Assembly: GCA_903813345.2 (NCBI GenBank)
Contig: CAIIXF020000001.1
Location: forward strand, 42,129,366 to 42,193,365
Origin: Owenia fusiformis
Lineage: Eukaryota > Annelida > Polychaeta > Sabellida > Oweniidae
Length of the DNA: 64,000 bases
Reading direction: 5' to 3'
Positions 35,703 through 60,378 of this stretch are shown in pieces. The translations under genes and the position numbers were made by a program. How positions within the stretch are numbered: the stretch's first letter is position 1; each line of letters begins with the position of its first letter. The notes below the pieces were generated by a model. It was given only the letters and a program-made list of their open reading frames with translations. It ran no database searches and was not told the origin of the DNA.

Positions 35703-36809
35703 GTAGCCCGGACAGAATTGTTCAATGGTCACTTTTTCTTTCATAACTTTTTTAATTTTCAGTATTATCAAGATCTGATAACATATTTGAAAAGAAGAGT
35801 AAAATTCTGACATACAAAAGAAATATTAAGGAACATCTGTTAATTTATTAATATTATAGGCGTTCATAGTATGAGTGACGCAAATACATAATTCACCATT
35901 TTGTGTCATATTTGTTCAAAAATGGCGGCATGTTTTGTGGTTTGAATGTTCAGTTGAAAGTTAATATTTAAGAAATGTCATAGGCCTACGAAATCATGTA
36001 GACTACTGCCTTGGTATGAGGTAATGACTGCATTTATAAGCTTTTGTTTTAAATTGACTTGCTTTATGTATACCAGTACTTAAAAAGGTGTGTACATTGT
36101 ATGTACAGTATATTGGTAAGGTCGCAGGACTTAACGTTTTTTGGCCCTTCCATTGTTACTCGTAGTGGATTAGCAGCCCTAGTTCGTTAACCTGTGCAAC
36201 TATAGGGTCATACTGCCACAGTTTGTAATGTCTTTCCCAATCACACGCCTCTTAACCCATCCTTGGCATGCATGTGAATTGTTCTTCAGCTTTTCAATGG
36301 CCTCTGAGATGGCTGTTTGGAGCTCTTGAAAAGATTGAGGACCTACTCTCATCACATCCCGCACATTGGGACGCCACCTTTTCAAATCCTCTTGAACACA
36401 ACCTCGAAAATTTCAATAGAGTTGATGTCATTTACCCTCGGAGGGAGTTAATTTCTTGTATTTGATGAATGGTCAGTTGCTGCTGCATTACATCAGGATT
36501 GTTAAGGTGGCAGTATGGCCCTTTAGTCCTATGGCAATCTTTAAATATTAGCTTTCAACTGAACATTCAAATTCACAAAATATGCCGCCATTTTGAACAA
36601 ATATGAGGCAAAATGATGAATTATGTATTTGCGTCAGTCATACTATGAACGCCTATAATTTAATAAATTAAGAGATGTTCCTTAAATATATTTTTTGTAT
36701 GTCAGAATTTTACTCTAGTTTTCAAATATGTGATCAGACTATGATAATACTGAAAATTAAAAAAGTTATTAAAGAAAAAGTGACCATTGAACAATTCTGT
36801 CCGGGCTAC
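35703..36809 (-). mobile_element. Tc1/mariner-like relic with 280-bp terminal inverted repeats
   Basis: The arms 35703-35986 and about 36527-36809 are inverted copies; the first 30 bp (GTAGCCCGGACAGAATTG...) are identical. TA flanks both sides. Between them, on the minus strand (36200-36470), is a transposase C-terminal remnant: NSIEIFEVVFKRI, then after a stop WRPNVRDVMRVGPQSFQELQ, ending CGSMTLY. This matches the block after the last acidic residue and the GGxTxY ending of DD34E-type transposases. The N-terminal and catalytic parts are missing. Confidence 0.75.
36200..36470 (-). pseudogene. Tc1/mariner transposase C-terminal fragment
   Basis: The 61-codon frame 36200-36385 contains RPNVRDVMRVGPQSFQEL, HACQGWVKRRVIG and CGSMTL. 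This is the pattern of the last 60-70 residues of Tc1/mariner transposases (xLxxAxxxxxxxIP...RRxxxVIxxxGGxTxY). An upstream stop separates it from the preceding acidic-residue block. Confidence 0.65.
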
Positions 36810-36811
36810 TA

Positions 36812-38995
36812 TATAAAAATTGAATCAGAATCAGCAGTCAAAGTTCTTTTATATTTCGATTTATCACTCAATTTTATTCTAAAGTATGATCTTATGCTAA
36901 AAGCTTCTAGGATTCGGAGAAAAATACCCCAGTTACAATGGTATATATTTTCCAGTGTCCTATGAAAGGATGTCTCATTTTTTCAAAATCTAACTTTGAA
37001 TTTTGCTGAACAAAGACACATGGTCTCCTCTTTGTGTTGAATTATGCACAAAATGTTTCAGGTTTTAGTTATTTCATATAAAGGGATAACAAGCACAATT
37101 TTTGGAACCATACATTGGATTTCATGATTTATCATTGAAATATATACTACATGTGTGCAGATATATAATTTTCATAATACTTATACATACACACTATCTT
37201 GAATAACACATATTGATACTATGCCTCATTAAGACACAATACACCCATGCATTTCACTATACAATTTCCTTAGATTGAATCCTATTTACAATTCTATGCT
37301 ACTGAAAGCATTATATACTCTATACATATATTTTATTTATATATTACAAACAAAACAAAACAGCTGGTAAGTCCTTTACCTACATTGTCATCAGTCCATG
37401 ATATTGCAAAAATATAATATAATTCAATCAGTTTTTGAAAGGCAGTAAAACCTGTCAATGGGAGACAACCATAGACCACAAAACAGTGTTCTGTTAATAC
37501 AGAAGTCCGTTTTCATAAAATCAATGGGTAACAGGAATATTCAGAAATGTTGCACTTACAGAAGTGTCCCACTTGACAGTGTTTACTGCCCTGTATTTTT
37601 CCCAAGTCATTATCTAATTCTGGACCTATCTTGTATATTCATAGTCTACATAGATATATTGGCACAGGGTAGACTTGCACCATTACTACAAGCAGCCTAG
37701 TACACAATGATTCAGTGCAAACCTAGTAACATGTAGACTAATTCTAGATAACATTTTCAATTTCGCTAATTTTCAAAGTTTTGCATGCTCAAAGCAAATT
37801 TTTACAATTTTGGACAATTTTTAGAATTTCCTAGGATTATAGTGACCACTGTGATAAGGCACAACAAGATCAGCAGCAAATATATAATAAAGACATGACA
37901 GATTCCCTAAGCTCACTCATAGCACACTTTAACTAGAGGGGAGTTCACTAATACATCCTGCTGAATTAATATAATTGATAGACTTTGAAAAGTTTTCTGA
38001 GCTTGCGTTCATATTTTAATCCATATTTTATAAATACACATATAAGTCAACTCTCTTTAAAGCAGAAGTTATAAGTGAACTATAAGTGAACTTGTGAATC
38101 TCTCTAATATGCCATGGTTTATAAATTAAACCAATCAACAAAACTATGTATACATACCATACTTTAAAATTCTATAAATAATCACCATTTGCCACCAATA
38201 TATTGCAGAATGCAAACATCCGCAAAATTTCTTGGCGATGTGCCATAAATATTTTCGTTAGCAAGCATATGCTTCCGCATTTCTCTTTGTCTACATTTGC
38301 AAATAAAATTAACAGCCTAAAATAGACCTTTCATCATAGTTTCAAAAACGAAAGGTTTTACAGCAAATCTAAGAAATCGTCATAATTATGAATAACATAA
38401 TTAAGATGAATTCATACTACAGTATTTATAAGAATAATATACTAGTCATGTCAGACACAATATATGTAGGACTTCTTTTATCTGTACACAACCCTCAGTC
38501 AAGAGGTCTACCAAGGTGTAACCAAGGTTGTTTTGATCATATTAATCATACAGTGTCTCCCAGGAATTGTGCGAGTTTGTACTTCTTGTACAGTACAGAT
38601 ACATCATGAATAACTCATTGTACAATCAATTCATTTAAAGTACATGTATAATTGCTGACAAAAAACATTACAAGCAAGAAATCCTTTGGCTGAGCTTGAA
38701 ACAAAAGGTTGTGTACAAACAAAAGAAGACCGTCCAGCAGAAAATATTTAACAGAAACATAAAACTTTGAGCACCTGTACACCCATGTATGGGCATTGAA
38801 TGCCTCTTTTCTCACATATAAATGTATATGTCTTAGATATTGGATATCATATCAGATGGACACAGTATTTAATTTATTCTAAAAGTATTCCATGATTCCA
38901 ATCTAAACTAATTAACTTGATGCTTCAATCGTTAGAAAATATGATTATCTGTACTAAAACCAATTTGAAAAATCTTCTTTGTTGAAGCCTGATGT
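36812..38995. other. Region downstream of the Src-family kinase, possible 3' UTR
   Basis: No coding region was seen. If the kinase has a long 3' UTR on the minus strand it could extend here. Candidate minus-strand AATAAA signals include 38873-38878 and 37332-37337, but none is favoured. Confidence 0.25.
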
Positions 38996-39003
38996 ACTAA
39001 TAC

Positions 39004-39902
39004 TAGAGGTGTCAAGTATTAACCGGTTAACCGGTTAACCGCCGATAATGTCTTGACCGGTCTGTGTTTTTATGGGTGGTTAGTTGACCGTGTATAATTC
39101 TGTTATTTCCCGCGCTTATATTGCATGCTAATCTGTTTGCTTTTAAAGTGTCAGTTTCACGTAAGCTACTCATACATGTCATAAGTCCCATAACTCCTTA
39201 CAAATATCCAATCAGAAACTTTAATCCCTGCCACATTGCTTTCCCGCGCTTACTTTGCATGTTAATCTGTTTGTTTTTCAAGCGTCAGTTTCATGTGAGC
39301 TACTCACATGTGATACATGTAGGTTCAATAACTCCTTACAAACATCCAATCAGCAACTTTAATCCCTGCCACATTGCTTTACCGCGATTACTTTGCATGT
39401 TAATCTGTTTGTTTTTCAAGTGTCAGCCATGTGTAATCAACTCATAGGCCAGATTATTCCTTACAAACTCATTTCATAAATAAATTATATGCATTTTTTA
39501 ATTCGTCAGTTTTTATATTATTGTTGTCTATCAACGTCGCCAAAATGTCAAAGGTCAAAGCCTCGCAATTGGTAGTGAGAAAATTAAAATTAAAATAAAC
39601 ACTAATCAGCTGCAATTGTCGTTGTTATGGTGCGTTCGTGGAGATTCCAAGGGTAAACCAGTGTGGTAAGTAATTTAGAGGTACCAGTAGTCAGGTAGTG
39701 TATGAATAGAATAGAGTAAAGCTTGAGGAACGTAAAAAATAAACGCTAATATATCATTTTTCCAATTTTTTCAACTTTCAAGATCGAAGATGAAGATTTC
39801 ATTTTAAATTATCAGTTCAAATTTCCCGCCGGTTAACCGACTTTAACCGGTAAAAACACCCGGTTAACCGGTTAATGCTCAAGCAGTTAATTGACACCAC
39901 TA
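39004..39902. mobile_element. Non-autonomous hAT element, 899 bp, with internal tandem repeats
   Basis: An exact 8-bp duplication ACTAATAC flanks it (38996-39003, 39903-39910). The left end is TAGAGGTGTCAAG; the right end read inward is TAGTGGTGTCAAT. Just inside both ends lie palindromic clusters of AACCGGTTAACCGG. The 8-bp duplication is typical of hAT elements. The inside (39109-39430) carries about 2.3 copies of a 130-138-bp tandem unit starting near CCCGCGCTTACTTTGCATG; the 108-codon frame 39121-39447 only reflects this repeat. No transposase was found. Confidence 0.85.
39109..39430. repeat. Tandem repeat (about 135 bp x 2.3) inside the hAT element
   Basis: Repeat starts at about 39109, 39242 and 39380, with shared phrases TTTGCATGTTAATCTGTTTG and CTTTAATCCCTGCCACATTG. 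Confidence 0.85.
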
Positions 39903-40797
39903 ACTAATACTGACAGACCATGAACATAAAAGGGTCTTATTCAGCAGACAATTTCATTGTATTTTGCTGAATGATAGTCATGATTTTGCTCATTATCACA
40001 AATGACATTATACAAAGCATATCATACATTTCACTCTGGATTCTGACTGAACAACACAGATTTTCTTTACATAAAACAATGCTATAGATGTACGATTCTT
40101 CTAATTTTATAGTGAAGAAAACAGCCTTTTAGTTACCATCCATTAAACAAAATTGACTGTGTGTAGAATTTAGTTTGAAATGTATGAGATGCAATCTTAC
40201 ATACTGTACTAAATTTGAATGGGAGGATCTCCTTATCCACTGTATGGAGTTATACGGTCCATTGCTGATCTCTCCTCAAGGTGGGAAATCTAGCCAGCGT
40301 ATGAATCAACTTTTAAAAAGTCAAGTTGGGGAGAATATTAAAACCATTTAAGTTCAATCATCAATGTGGCAATATATTGAACATTATTTAAATATCACAT
40401 TCTCTCTATCTACAGGCATTTGGAAATTGAATTTTAGAAAAATCATTCAATTCCTTGTCTTTCTATATCTCCCACATGTACATTGTTTCATCCCATATAA
40501 ATCCATGGATTGACCCATTTCAGCAGAGTGACTAAAACATCTAAATATTATTCCTCATCTGTTACTCAAGAAAATCCGGATTAATCAAAATTAATGCCCC
40601 AATTGTGACATTAAGTTTCCATATATTAATGATAAAATCGCAGAATTGCCAGTATTAGATCCCTGAATGCCACAAGGCTTACGTAAATATCACGAGTTTT
40701 GGAAGCACTGTATGTAACATCATGATGATGGATATAGAAACTAGACAGCTCATTAGTTCTAGTATTTTATATATAGATATAAATATATATCTGGTAC

Positions 40798-52440
<11,643 letters not shown>

Positions 52441-52464
52441 GGTTAGGTCTTAGGCGTCATGTAC

Positions 52465-55090
52465 CTGAAATTTGATACTACTGATTATAACTTGTGCAGT
52501 TAAAAGACATTTAGTACATGTGAGGCATCCTGGGGGAGTGACACACTCTAATATTTGAGACCACAGGAGTAGAATTGTTTTGGGATATTGGTTGGCAGTA
52601 GTTGGCAGGTATTCAAATACAAGTATTGTATGCATATTGTTATCAATAGATAAATAAATTTGTCATTTCTTGCTGTTTAAATTCAAAATAATAAACTCAA
52701 AATACTCATAAAACAGTTGCGAGATATATTCTTATTACGGTTCACTGCACATGGCTTGTGTATTTTTTGAAATGCCAAAATATCATTTCCATATATCTTA
52801 GATGTTAGCCGTGACATTCAAGTAATAACTAGTTGCGACTTATTTTAGTTGTGACTTATTTAAGTTACATCACAAAATGATGATCTAATGATTTTTAAAA
52901 TAGTTTCAATCTCTCAGTTCTTAGCATGAACATTTTCTGCACTCAATTATGGGATGATGTTCAAAAGCTGACAGTTGTGACGGAAAAAACTAAGTTATAA
53001 TGCATGTGTGTGAGGGGATATCAATTTTTGTCCCTGAGAATATAAATAAAAGAATGCACTATTCATCCAGTGCAGAATTTAAATCCAGGATTTTAAAGAT
53101 GGCTGACTAACATAATAACAACACGCAAAATGTCACCACCTGCCATTTGTTACAGATACCAAACACCAGACGCTGGTGTTGTTAATGTTGTAATTGATGC
53201 ACTTTAAGCAAAACATAGATTTATCATTGTCCAGTGAGGTTTCCCAATGAAGAGGATAGGAGAATTTGACAAAATCTTATGTTCCACTTATTACTAAAAA
53301 TATATGTTTAGTAATAAGACGTGTAACTATCATGTAAGAGACACGAAGAAGTAGGTCACATTTCTCCCAATTGAAAGATCTGCATGAGAGAAGGATTGAG
53401 GTACCATTGATCTGAAAGAAATGCTAGGAGATCAGCATAAAATTTACCCAGAATGTCGGGTATAGATATCTGAAAGGCTGAAAAGCTATTTCAGCATAAG
53501 GGTCATTTTGACCATGACCATTGTGATCCTGAAAAGCAGAACTCGGTTATTTTTGTTCAATAAATTCTAAAATCCACATGGTCTTTTCATTTCCTTTTTG
53601 GTGTAAATTTCTGATAACAACCCGAGACCTTAAATTTTGAAGTGATTTTAACCGTGAATTCTGCCATTGTTCCACAATTTTTGCGGAAGTTACACTGAAA
53701 CACAAACTCCATGGAACATAACAAAATTACAAGATAAAAAACATGGCACAAGAGCGCACGAGCACCGTAAATTAACCTATCAGATTATTTAAATATATGA
53801 GCACTTATCATTAAAAGCTAACCACAAAAAACAAACCTGGCGGAGATTACCCTTACTTCATTTATCTATGAGAAAAAATGAATACATACAAATCTAGATA
53901 GTTTCCATAATATAAAACCCAGGCAGCTCAGAAGTCAATTCCATTTTCGTTTTGACCCAATTAGGCTGGGGTAAGTAATATAATAGCAGTTTTTTGTTTT
54001 TTCAAATTGATCAGTGGATGTCTGGATGAGGCTTTTTCACAACCCTAAGATGACATTCCACACAAGAATTATAGCACATGGTTCTTATAAAGCAGCAATT
54101 TGTGATCTGTTTTGCTCAAATTATGGAAAACAAGACCAATCCTTTTTTAGAATGATGGGGTGGAAATGCTTAACTATTGCATTATTTACTCTGGCCTTAG
54201 ACTCTGATGTTGAGGAAATCCCTACATTGTATTAACTTCACATATAAAACCATCAGTTGGTTGTCACAGAACATGGGAGTTTTCTGTTCTCTTCAAATTC
54301 TGTCAAAGAAATTAAAAAAGTAAAGATGTGTCTTAGGAGGAAAAGAAAGGTAAATATTGCCAAAATTGAGCTCTATCATGCTATCATAGACATCATCATC
54401 ATAATATAAAATCGCGCCAAAACAATCATTATTAAAATCAAAATACATAAAATGATCATTCTGGCGCTTTCTTCTCTTTCTTGGTGCTTTCTTCTCTTTC
54501 TAGACATCTTTATTTGGATGTGTTTGGCTATCGCTATTAGACTTAGAAAATGGTGAAGCAATTTTCCAGATTGCGCATGCGCTATGATGCAATTTACACC
54601 TTGGTGTAATCCAGCAGATTTACTGGTAGAAGCAACTGCCCTCTATCAATCAATTAACTAACTAGCCAGCCCGACACAACAGTGTCAATGAGAGTCACTC
54701 ATCTATATTTTATATGTCTCTGGGTGGGTGCACAAAAATATTTAAAATTTGCTTCAAGTATTTATAATTATATAATAGGAACTATGGTATAGATGGAGCT
54801 GATCTTGCTAGACTGGGCCCTGGCCTTAGACTATATCCTATTAAGTCTGAATAATATTGAGATAGTTATAAGCGACCTAGTCGGAGACATTAATAAGCCT
54901 CAACTATCAAAAGTTGTCACGATTAAATGACCTAAATTCTAAGTTTCGTATCTCAAACTCCTCCAAGCAGTTCAAAAATAATTCCCGTTCATTTCCGTTT
55001 AAGTAGCACAATAAATGAATCCAAAGCTTCATACCTGCAAATAATGGATAAATTCCTACCAAATCAAACAAATGTTTTCATGAATCGCCA
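52465..55090. other. Upstream intron of the kinase
   Basis: No coding exon was recognised. A short copy of the left end of the 41-kb element (AATGTCACCACCT, 53129-53141) followed by ACCAGACGCTGG is the only repeat relation noticed. Confidence 0.4.
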
Positions 55091-55101
55091 TGTTTGTGAT
55101 C

Positions 55102-55190
55102 CAAGGAGGATTAATTCCCAAAATGCAACATCAGTTAACCTTATTTACTTGTGACGTGTCATGTTGCATTCTGGGAGCCAAAGCTCCTTG
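55102..55190. mobile_element. Palindromic MITE, 89 bp
   Basis: The left arm CAAGGAGGATTAATTCCCAA and the right arm (read inward) CAAGGAGCTTTGGCTCCCAG are inverted copies; both continue with AATGCAACAT. The ends are close to those of the MITE at 59483-59789. No clean target duplication was seen. Confidence 0.6.
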
Positions 55191-58087
55191 CGGCGTAATC
55201 AGGCTCCAAAATCACCTCAACATTTGAAGAGTCGGTATTAACATGTGAATATCCACTTCAAATTTTTAAGTTCCTATTTGTCATTATGGACACAAATTCC
55301 ACAATATTTGGACTTACTAGGACGGAGAAAATAGAGCACTGAACACACAGAGGTAAGAATTTATTACATCTGCGACAGTATGTATTTTTCATAGCTATAG
55401 TAATTCTTTATGTTCCCCACTGTATGTTAAGATTTGGTAGTTCAAAATATTTGTTTACATAGAAAGTGCTTTTCAAAGTGGCCGATGGAGCAAACTAATT
55501 TGCATGTTTGTTACTTCATCTAGCTTTATTTCCACTTGACAATATGCTGTGTTACTTTTTATCACAGTCAGAGAGAATGTTCTGGCGAAAGGAGATTGGG
55601 ATTTCAAATTTGGGAAGTTGGGAAACCAGAATGAAGTAACCTTTCTTAATTCCCGAATCTCTCCGAAATTAGCTCATCTTGGTGACTGTAAATTGCACAG
55701 CTGTATTCAATGGTGTCTTTTCATATTCAATCAATTTTAAAGTGTACATTTTATTCTTAACGTGATTTCATCGTTTTTGTCGACTGGTGAGATTCCGCTG
55801 GGCAAATGGCAAGATGGATGACCCTTGACCTCACCTTGACCGATGGTGATCACGTCATCAATATTACCAAGATGCCGGTTTCAAATTTTTTTAAATCGCT
55901 CCAAATAATATTATGTTAATTCCTAGAGAGTAAACATATTTCATAGTTTGCTATTTCACAATAAGATAACGAAATGTGTAAGGAATTCGCTTTTATCAAT
56001 TAAAACATCACATCGACATGTGGTATTCGTAAACTAGACGATGAAGATAACGAAAGAGGGGGTTTGCAATGACGTCACTTCTCAAAAGAAATTCTCAACG
56101 AGCTGCATAGCAACCGAGTAATAAACAATTACCGATCGCTAAAGATCAGTCCCTTGCGAAATCCTGAGTAATTACTTATTTTCTACGGTTCATTACAAAT
56201 CACTTAATGATTATCTTACGAATGAATTCTTCTTACATTAGAAATCAACATCTCATAAAATATGTCTAATTTAATTACATAGGAAACACGAAGAAATACA
56301 TTTTTAACGACCATTTTTTATAGTAGGTCGAATTTTTCAGAAGGGTAAACTTCCCAGGAATTTTAAGATTGTCACGTTTTGTTTGAGAACAAGAACAAGA
56401 CTTGTGCCAAATGGCCGACTTTTTAGTCAGTCGACCTGTTCAAAGTACATTTAGTATTATACTCGCATTTCAGAACAATTTAGGAAGCAATATTTTCTAT
56501 CTATGTCGATTACAAAGCATCTAAGGTACATACATTTATATGAACAACTGAGTCAATAGAGATAAATAGCCCAACGAGAGTCGGCGGTCTTGAAAAATAC
56601 TTGGATCTCGTTGCCAGTCCTGTTATTGATATCATTTCCGTTCGAAGAACGTATTAGATGTCCGTGCTTTTTATTGCACCTTACTACTAATTGAAGTGTT
56701 ATAATGTTTACTTTTGTGAACTAATGCTTCATCAAATTGATAATTTTGTGCAAAAAATTCACTGCAATTTCCGCGGGACTGTAGTAAATCATAACAGACT
56801 GACTTCTAGTCTGTTGGATACTGTACATACTTATTACTAGCCCTAGTCCAACAACATTAGACCTAGCCTGGGCCTCGTTTCTTATCTGACATGTCTTATG
56901 GCCCCGGCTAGGTCTAACTTCCATGATCATTTTGCCCTTGTTGCGATCATTTAATCGTTCAGCAGGTTTCGACATGCGGAACAAATTAAACCGTAATAAG
57001 ATGGTATCGTTACAGAAATAATGTGATCAACACATGCATACATACCTTATGAATAAATACAAATCATCACATACCCCCCTGTAACCTCATCGATGTATAA
57101 TTATGAAAATGTTGGGAGAAGGCTTTTTCTTAGTTTAGAAAACTCTGTTCTGGTTCCGGTAACATCGAAATGGCAAATCCTTTCAGGAATAAACCGCCGT
57201 TAGCAACACTGAACGAAACAAGTTCATAAAACGAAACGAACCCCGGTTATCCTATATATAAGTACAAAATATTGTAATACTGTAGGAGGCTTGCGATAAA
57301 CATGATTAAGTTTCCTACTTTTTTTCCTGTTTTATTTTCAGAATTATGGTAAATTTCTGGCTAAAATGCTAAAGCTTTCAACATCTTTGGACAGACGCAA
57401 GCATGTGATACTGAATAATTAGATATTTTTCTTAACATGTTTAAATATATATTGTGCCAAAGTTTTCTCTCCCAGAAAGTCAGTGATTTCCTATTGTAAT
57501 AACTCAGATGCGAGTAGGTAGTTACCAGTTTCACCACCAGGTGGCTCATTCAGGCCACATAGCATGACATAGTTATGCAAATTAAAATAATGTATCTGTC
57601 CAATACAAGAAAACATATTTCACTTTTTGTGACTTTATATGTTGAATCTCCCCGTAGTAGCATTTACATTTTCCAAAACAAAAATTTTTCAAAATTGATC
57701 AACAATATTTGAAGCAATATTTCTTGATGTACTTTTACATGTACATTTCAAATACTAGATAGTATGACATCATTTTGACTGAATGTTTAATGACGATCAA
57801 GTAAGGTTTTTTAACATTAGAGTAATGAGATCGAAAAAAGCTGAAAAGTGTTGATTTGAAAAAAATCAGATTTGGAGGTATCGAGATAAATCAGGTGTGA
57901 AGTATAGGTTAAAAGTACATTTACTTGCTCCAATATCGTGATAAAACACATGTGTTTAACTTTTCTCTCATTGAGTAAATGAAATATCATTGTAGAAAAA
58001 TATGTTTTATAAAATAGCATAAACAAAACTTTAATTTTATTAAGAACATCATACATTTAAGAGCTAGGAATAAAACAACCATGCTTA
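55191..58087. other. Intergenic or upstream region of the kinase
   Basis: No gene was recognised. It contains the third copy of the dispersed repeat (57497-57784) and unassigned open frames at 55549-55740 (+) and 56721-56984 (-) that match no family. It could hold the kinase promoter, since a candidate donor of a non-coding exon lies at 55037, but no core promoter element was identified. Confidence 0.35.
57497..57784 (+). repeat. Third copy of the dispersed repeat paired at 13.6-14.8 kb
   Basis: Begins TAATAACTCAGATGCGAGTA, carries TTTCACCACCAGGTGGCT, and ends TTTTGACTGAATG. It is shorter than the copies in PPT1 because of internal deletions. Confidence 0.75.
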
Positions 58088-58092
58088 TACAT

Positions 58093-58308
58093 CAGTGTTC
58101 TCCCCAAAAAAAATTTTCAACTGGGTGCAAGATTTCAAGTCTAAAAAAATCAGCACTCGCTACGCTCACAATATCTCAGTGTAGGTGCTTACTTCACTCA
58201 TTCTTTAAATCAGAAGTTGAAGTGCAGATGCCAACTGGGTGCCAACTGGGGGGCCTTTGGTTTCAAGTAGGGGGAGCCCCCGGTAAAAGTGACATGGGGA
58301 GATCACTG
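58093..58308. mobile_element. 216-bp MITE with 5-bp target duplication
   Basis: Left end CAGTGTTCTCCCCA; right end read inward CAGTGATCTCCCCA. An exact 5-bp duplication TACAT flanks it (58088-58092, 58309-58313). It has no coding capacity. Confidence 0.75.
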
Positions 58309-58425
58309 TACATGTAATCTTATCACAATACATCACCACATTGAAGTTATTAAAATGTAACAATTGTTACAAAGCATGTATGCTGAGTAAAATACATGAT
58401 CCCAGTTATAAACAATTGAGTGTAT

Positions 58426-60378
58426 CAGTGGAGACGATTAGGTCGTTTAACGTTTATTACGACAATTGACGTCATTGTGCGTTAATTGCCGGGTATCGCG
58501 TTAATTGACGTACTTCAAATTCAAATTGATTTAGACGTTATTTTCGTTGCATTTCATACTTTTTGGTGATATTTATACATACAGATAAGCTTAAATTTTT
58601 AATTATTTAGCATACAGAAGAACATGGCTTCACTTCTTTCTGTTTCAACCAGGCTTTTAGAAGCAGAAACACAATAGTATAATCATTTGAACAACTGACG
58701 ATCAAATTGTTTTTAAGCGGTAAACACACGCAAGAGAGGCACCTGGGACATGTTTATTACAATTTGGGCAAGATGTTTTTACTTTTATTCGAAGCATTGG
58801 ATAGATATCTTCAACTTCCATGTGGGAATTGTGTTTTCTATGATGCAATATTTTTTTATAAAGCAATAATGAAGACGTTGTCGAAATATGGAGTCGCGAC
58901 TCCATTAAAAAGTCGCAATGACTCTATAGCATAATGATCACAGTCTCATTGCATCGCCAATGAATTTCTATTATGGACAAATTGTGTTGGTATATTTTAT
59001 TGAACAAAATTAGATTTCCATATTGATGATGAAATTAAATACAACATTTTGAATGTTTCATCCTAGAACGGGCCCGTATTGCCGATTTCTCCCGAGTGCA
59101 TCTGACCAAATAAAGTCCACTTCAGAATTTAACGAAATATCACAATTAGAAGAAAAAATATAAATATGTTCTTCATATTTATGATGATAAGAACGTCTTT
59201 TATCATGTCCTTGAACAATTTTAATGATTGTTTTTACATTTAATATGAAATTTAATTTTTTTAAATTTAATTTTTAATTTTAGTAATTGCTGAATATACG
59301 TAACACTGCGAGTCGGATCCAATTCATAATTTATGATAATGATATACAGGTTAAAAGTCAGTAGGTCAGACGATTGGCCAATGAGGGTGGCTCAAGATTT
59401 ATAAGTATAAACATTTAGAAGGTTTAGATGGGGTCTTCCGGGGGCCCGGTCCGGGGGTCTTATTCATGTTCTTATTTGCAGCACAAGGAGGATTGGCTCC
59501 CAGAGTGCAACATCGATATTCTGTCCCATATATGGGCATGTCGTGATACAAAATTTGAATTCAAACAGCCACCATTTTGTTCACTTCAGCATTTGAATCG
59601 TGAATGTTGGTCTTGTTTCCGAACGAAAAATTCCAAAACTCAGGAGAAATGATCGAGATATTGGTTCGAATCTTTTGGACTGTTTATTTTGAATTTATAG
59701 TTGGTTATAATTTCAGAAAATAACGACATTTCGACGATTTCATTGTTGGAAAATATCGAGTTTCGATCCTGGGAGCCAATCCTCCTTGTTTGCAGCAGAA
59801 ATCTACTTCGATTTATTAATTAATCAATCTTTTAATCAGTATAGCCTATCGCAAATATGTACTACTAGTTGAACATCGCATATCATCTGTTAAAAATTGT
59901 CACCTCAATATTCACGGGCTTTAATTTAGTAAAGGCTAAAAAGACAAACTATCAGGGGACAGCAGATAGTATCTAACCGATATCGTTTTTGAAAGAGGTC
60001 CGTGATTTCAAGACGTAAGTCTGCCAGTTATGAATCGAAATACGCGTAAATAAATTATACAACTGTTTATAATTTATAATAGACGCTTTTTATCGATTCT
60101 CACAATTTCAAACATTGACAATTTCATCAAGAAGTACTAATGAGGTAGGTACATTTCGGCCAGTTACCTTGGTAATGGGCGATAATAAAAATACGACCTA
60201 GCCCGTACGACAATCAACGTTCCCGCACGTTGATTATACGATTACACGTAAATTGACGCGATTGATTACACATGCGCAATTGAAAAACATAGAACGTCAA
60301 TTAACGTAGTATCCGTCAATCAACTACAATGACGTTAATTGACGGGATAAACGTTAAATGACGTAATCGTCTCCACTG
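58426..60378. mobile_element. 2-kb non-autonomous transposon with 5-bp target duplication
   Basis: Left end CAGTGGAGACGATTAGGTCG; right end read inward CAGTGGAGACGATTACGTCA. The inverted repeats continue for more than 60 bp through TTTAACGTTTAT and several copies of AATTGACG. An exact 5-bp duplication TGTAT flanks it (58421-58425, 60379-60383). The inside holds a nested MITE (59483-59789) and a short minus-strand frame with a zinc-ribbon-like CPNCNKHVPGASLAC motif (58702-58905). No transposase was recognised. Confidence 0.75.
59483..59789. mobile_element. 307-bp MITE nested inside the 2-kb element
   Basis: Left end ACAAGGAGGATTGGCTCCCA and right end its exact inverse (TGGGAGCCAATCCTCCTTGT). 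An exact 7-bp duplication TTGCAGC flanks it (59476-59482, 59790-59796). The ends resemble the palindromic MITE at 55102-55190. Confidence 0.8.

Noticed and set aside
36675-36965. 96-codon + strand frame
   Set aside because: Mostly the right inverted arm of the Tc1/mariner relic; the same sequence is open on the other strand at 35628-35813.
39121-39447. 108-codon frame with internally repeated protein sequence
   Set aside because: It follows the 135-bp tandem repeat inside the hAT element and has no independent coding signal.
56721-56984. 87-codon minus-strand frame upstream of the kinase
   Set aside because: No family resemblance, no Kozak or splice support, and a low-complexity charged start; kept only as an unassigned frame.
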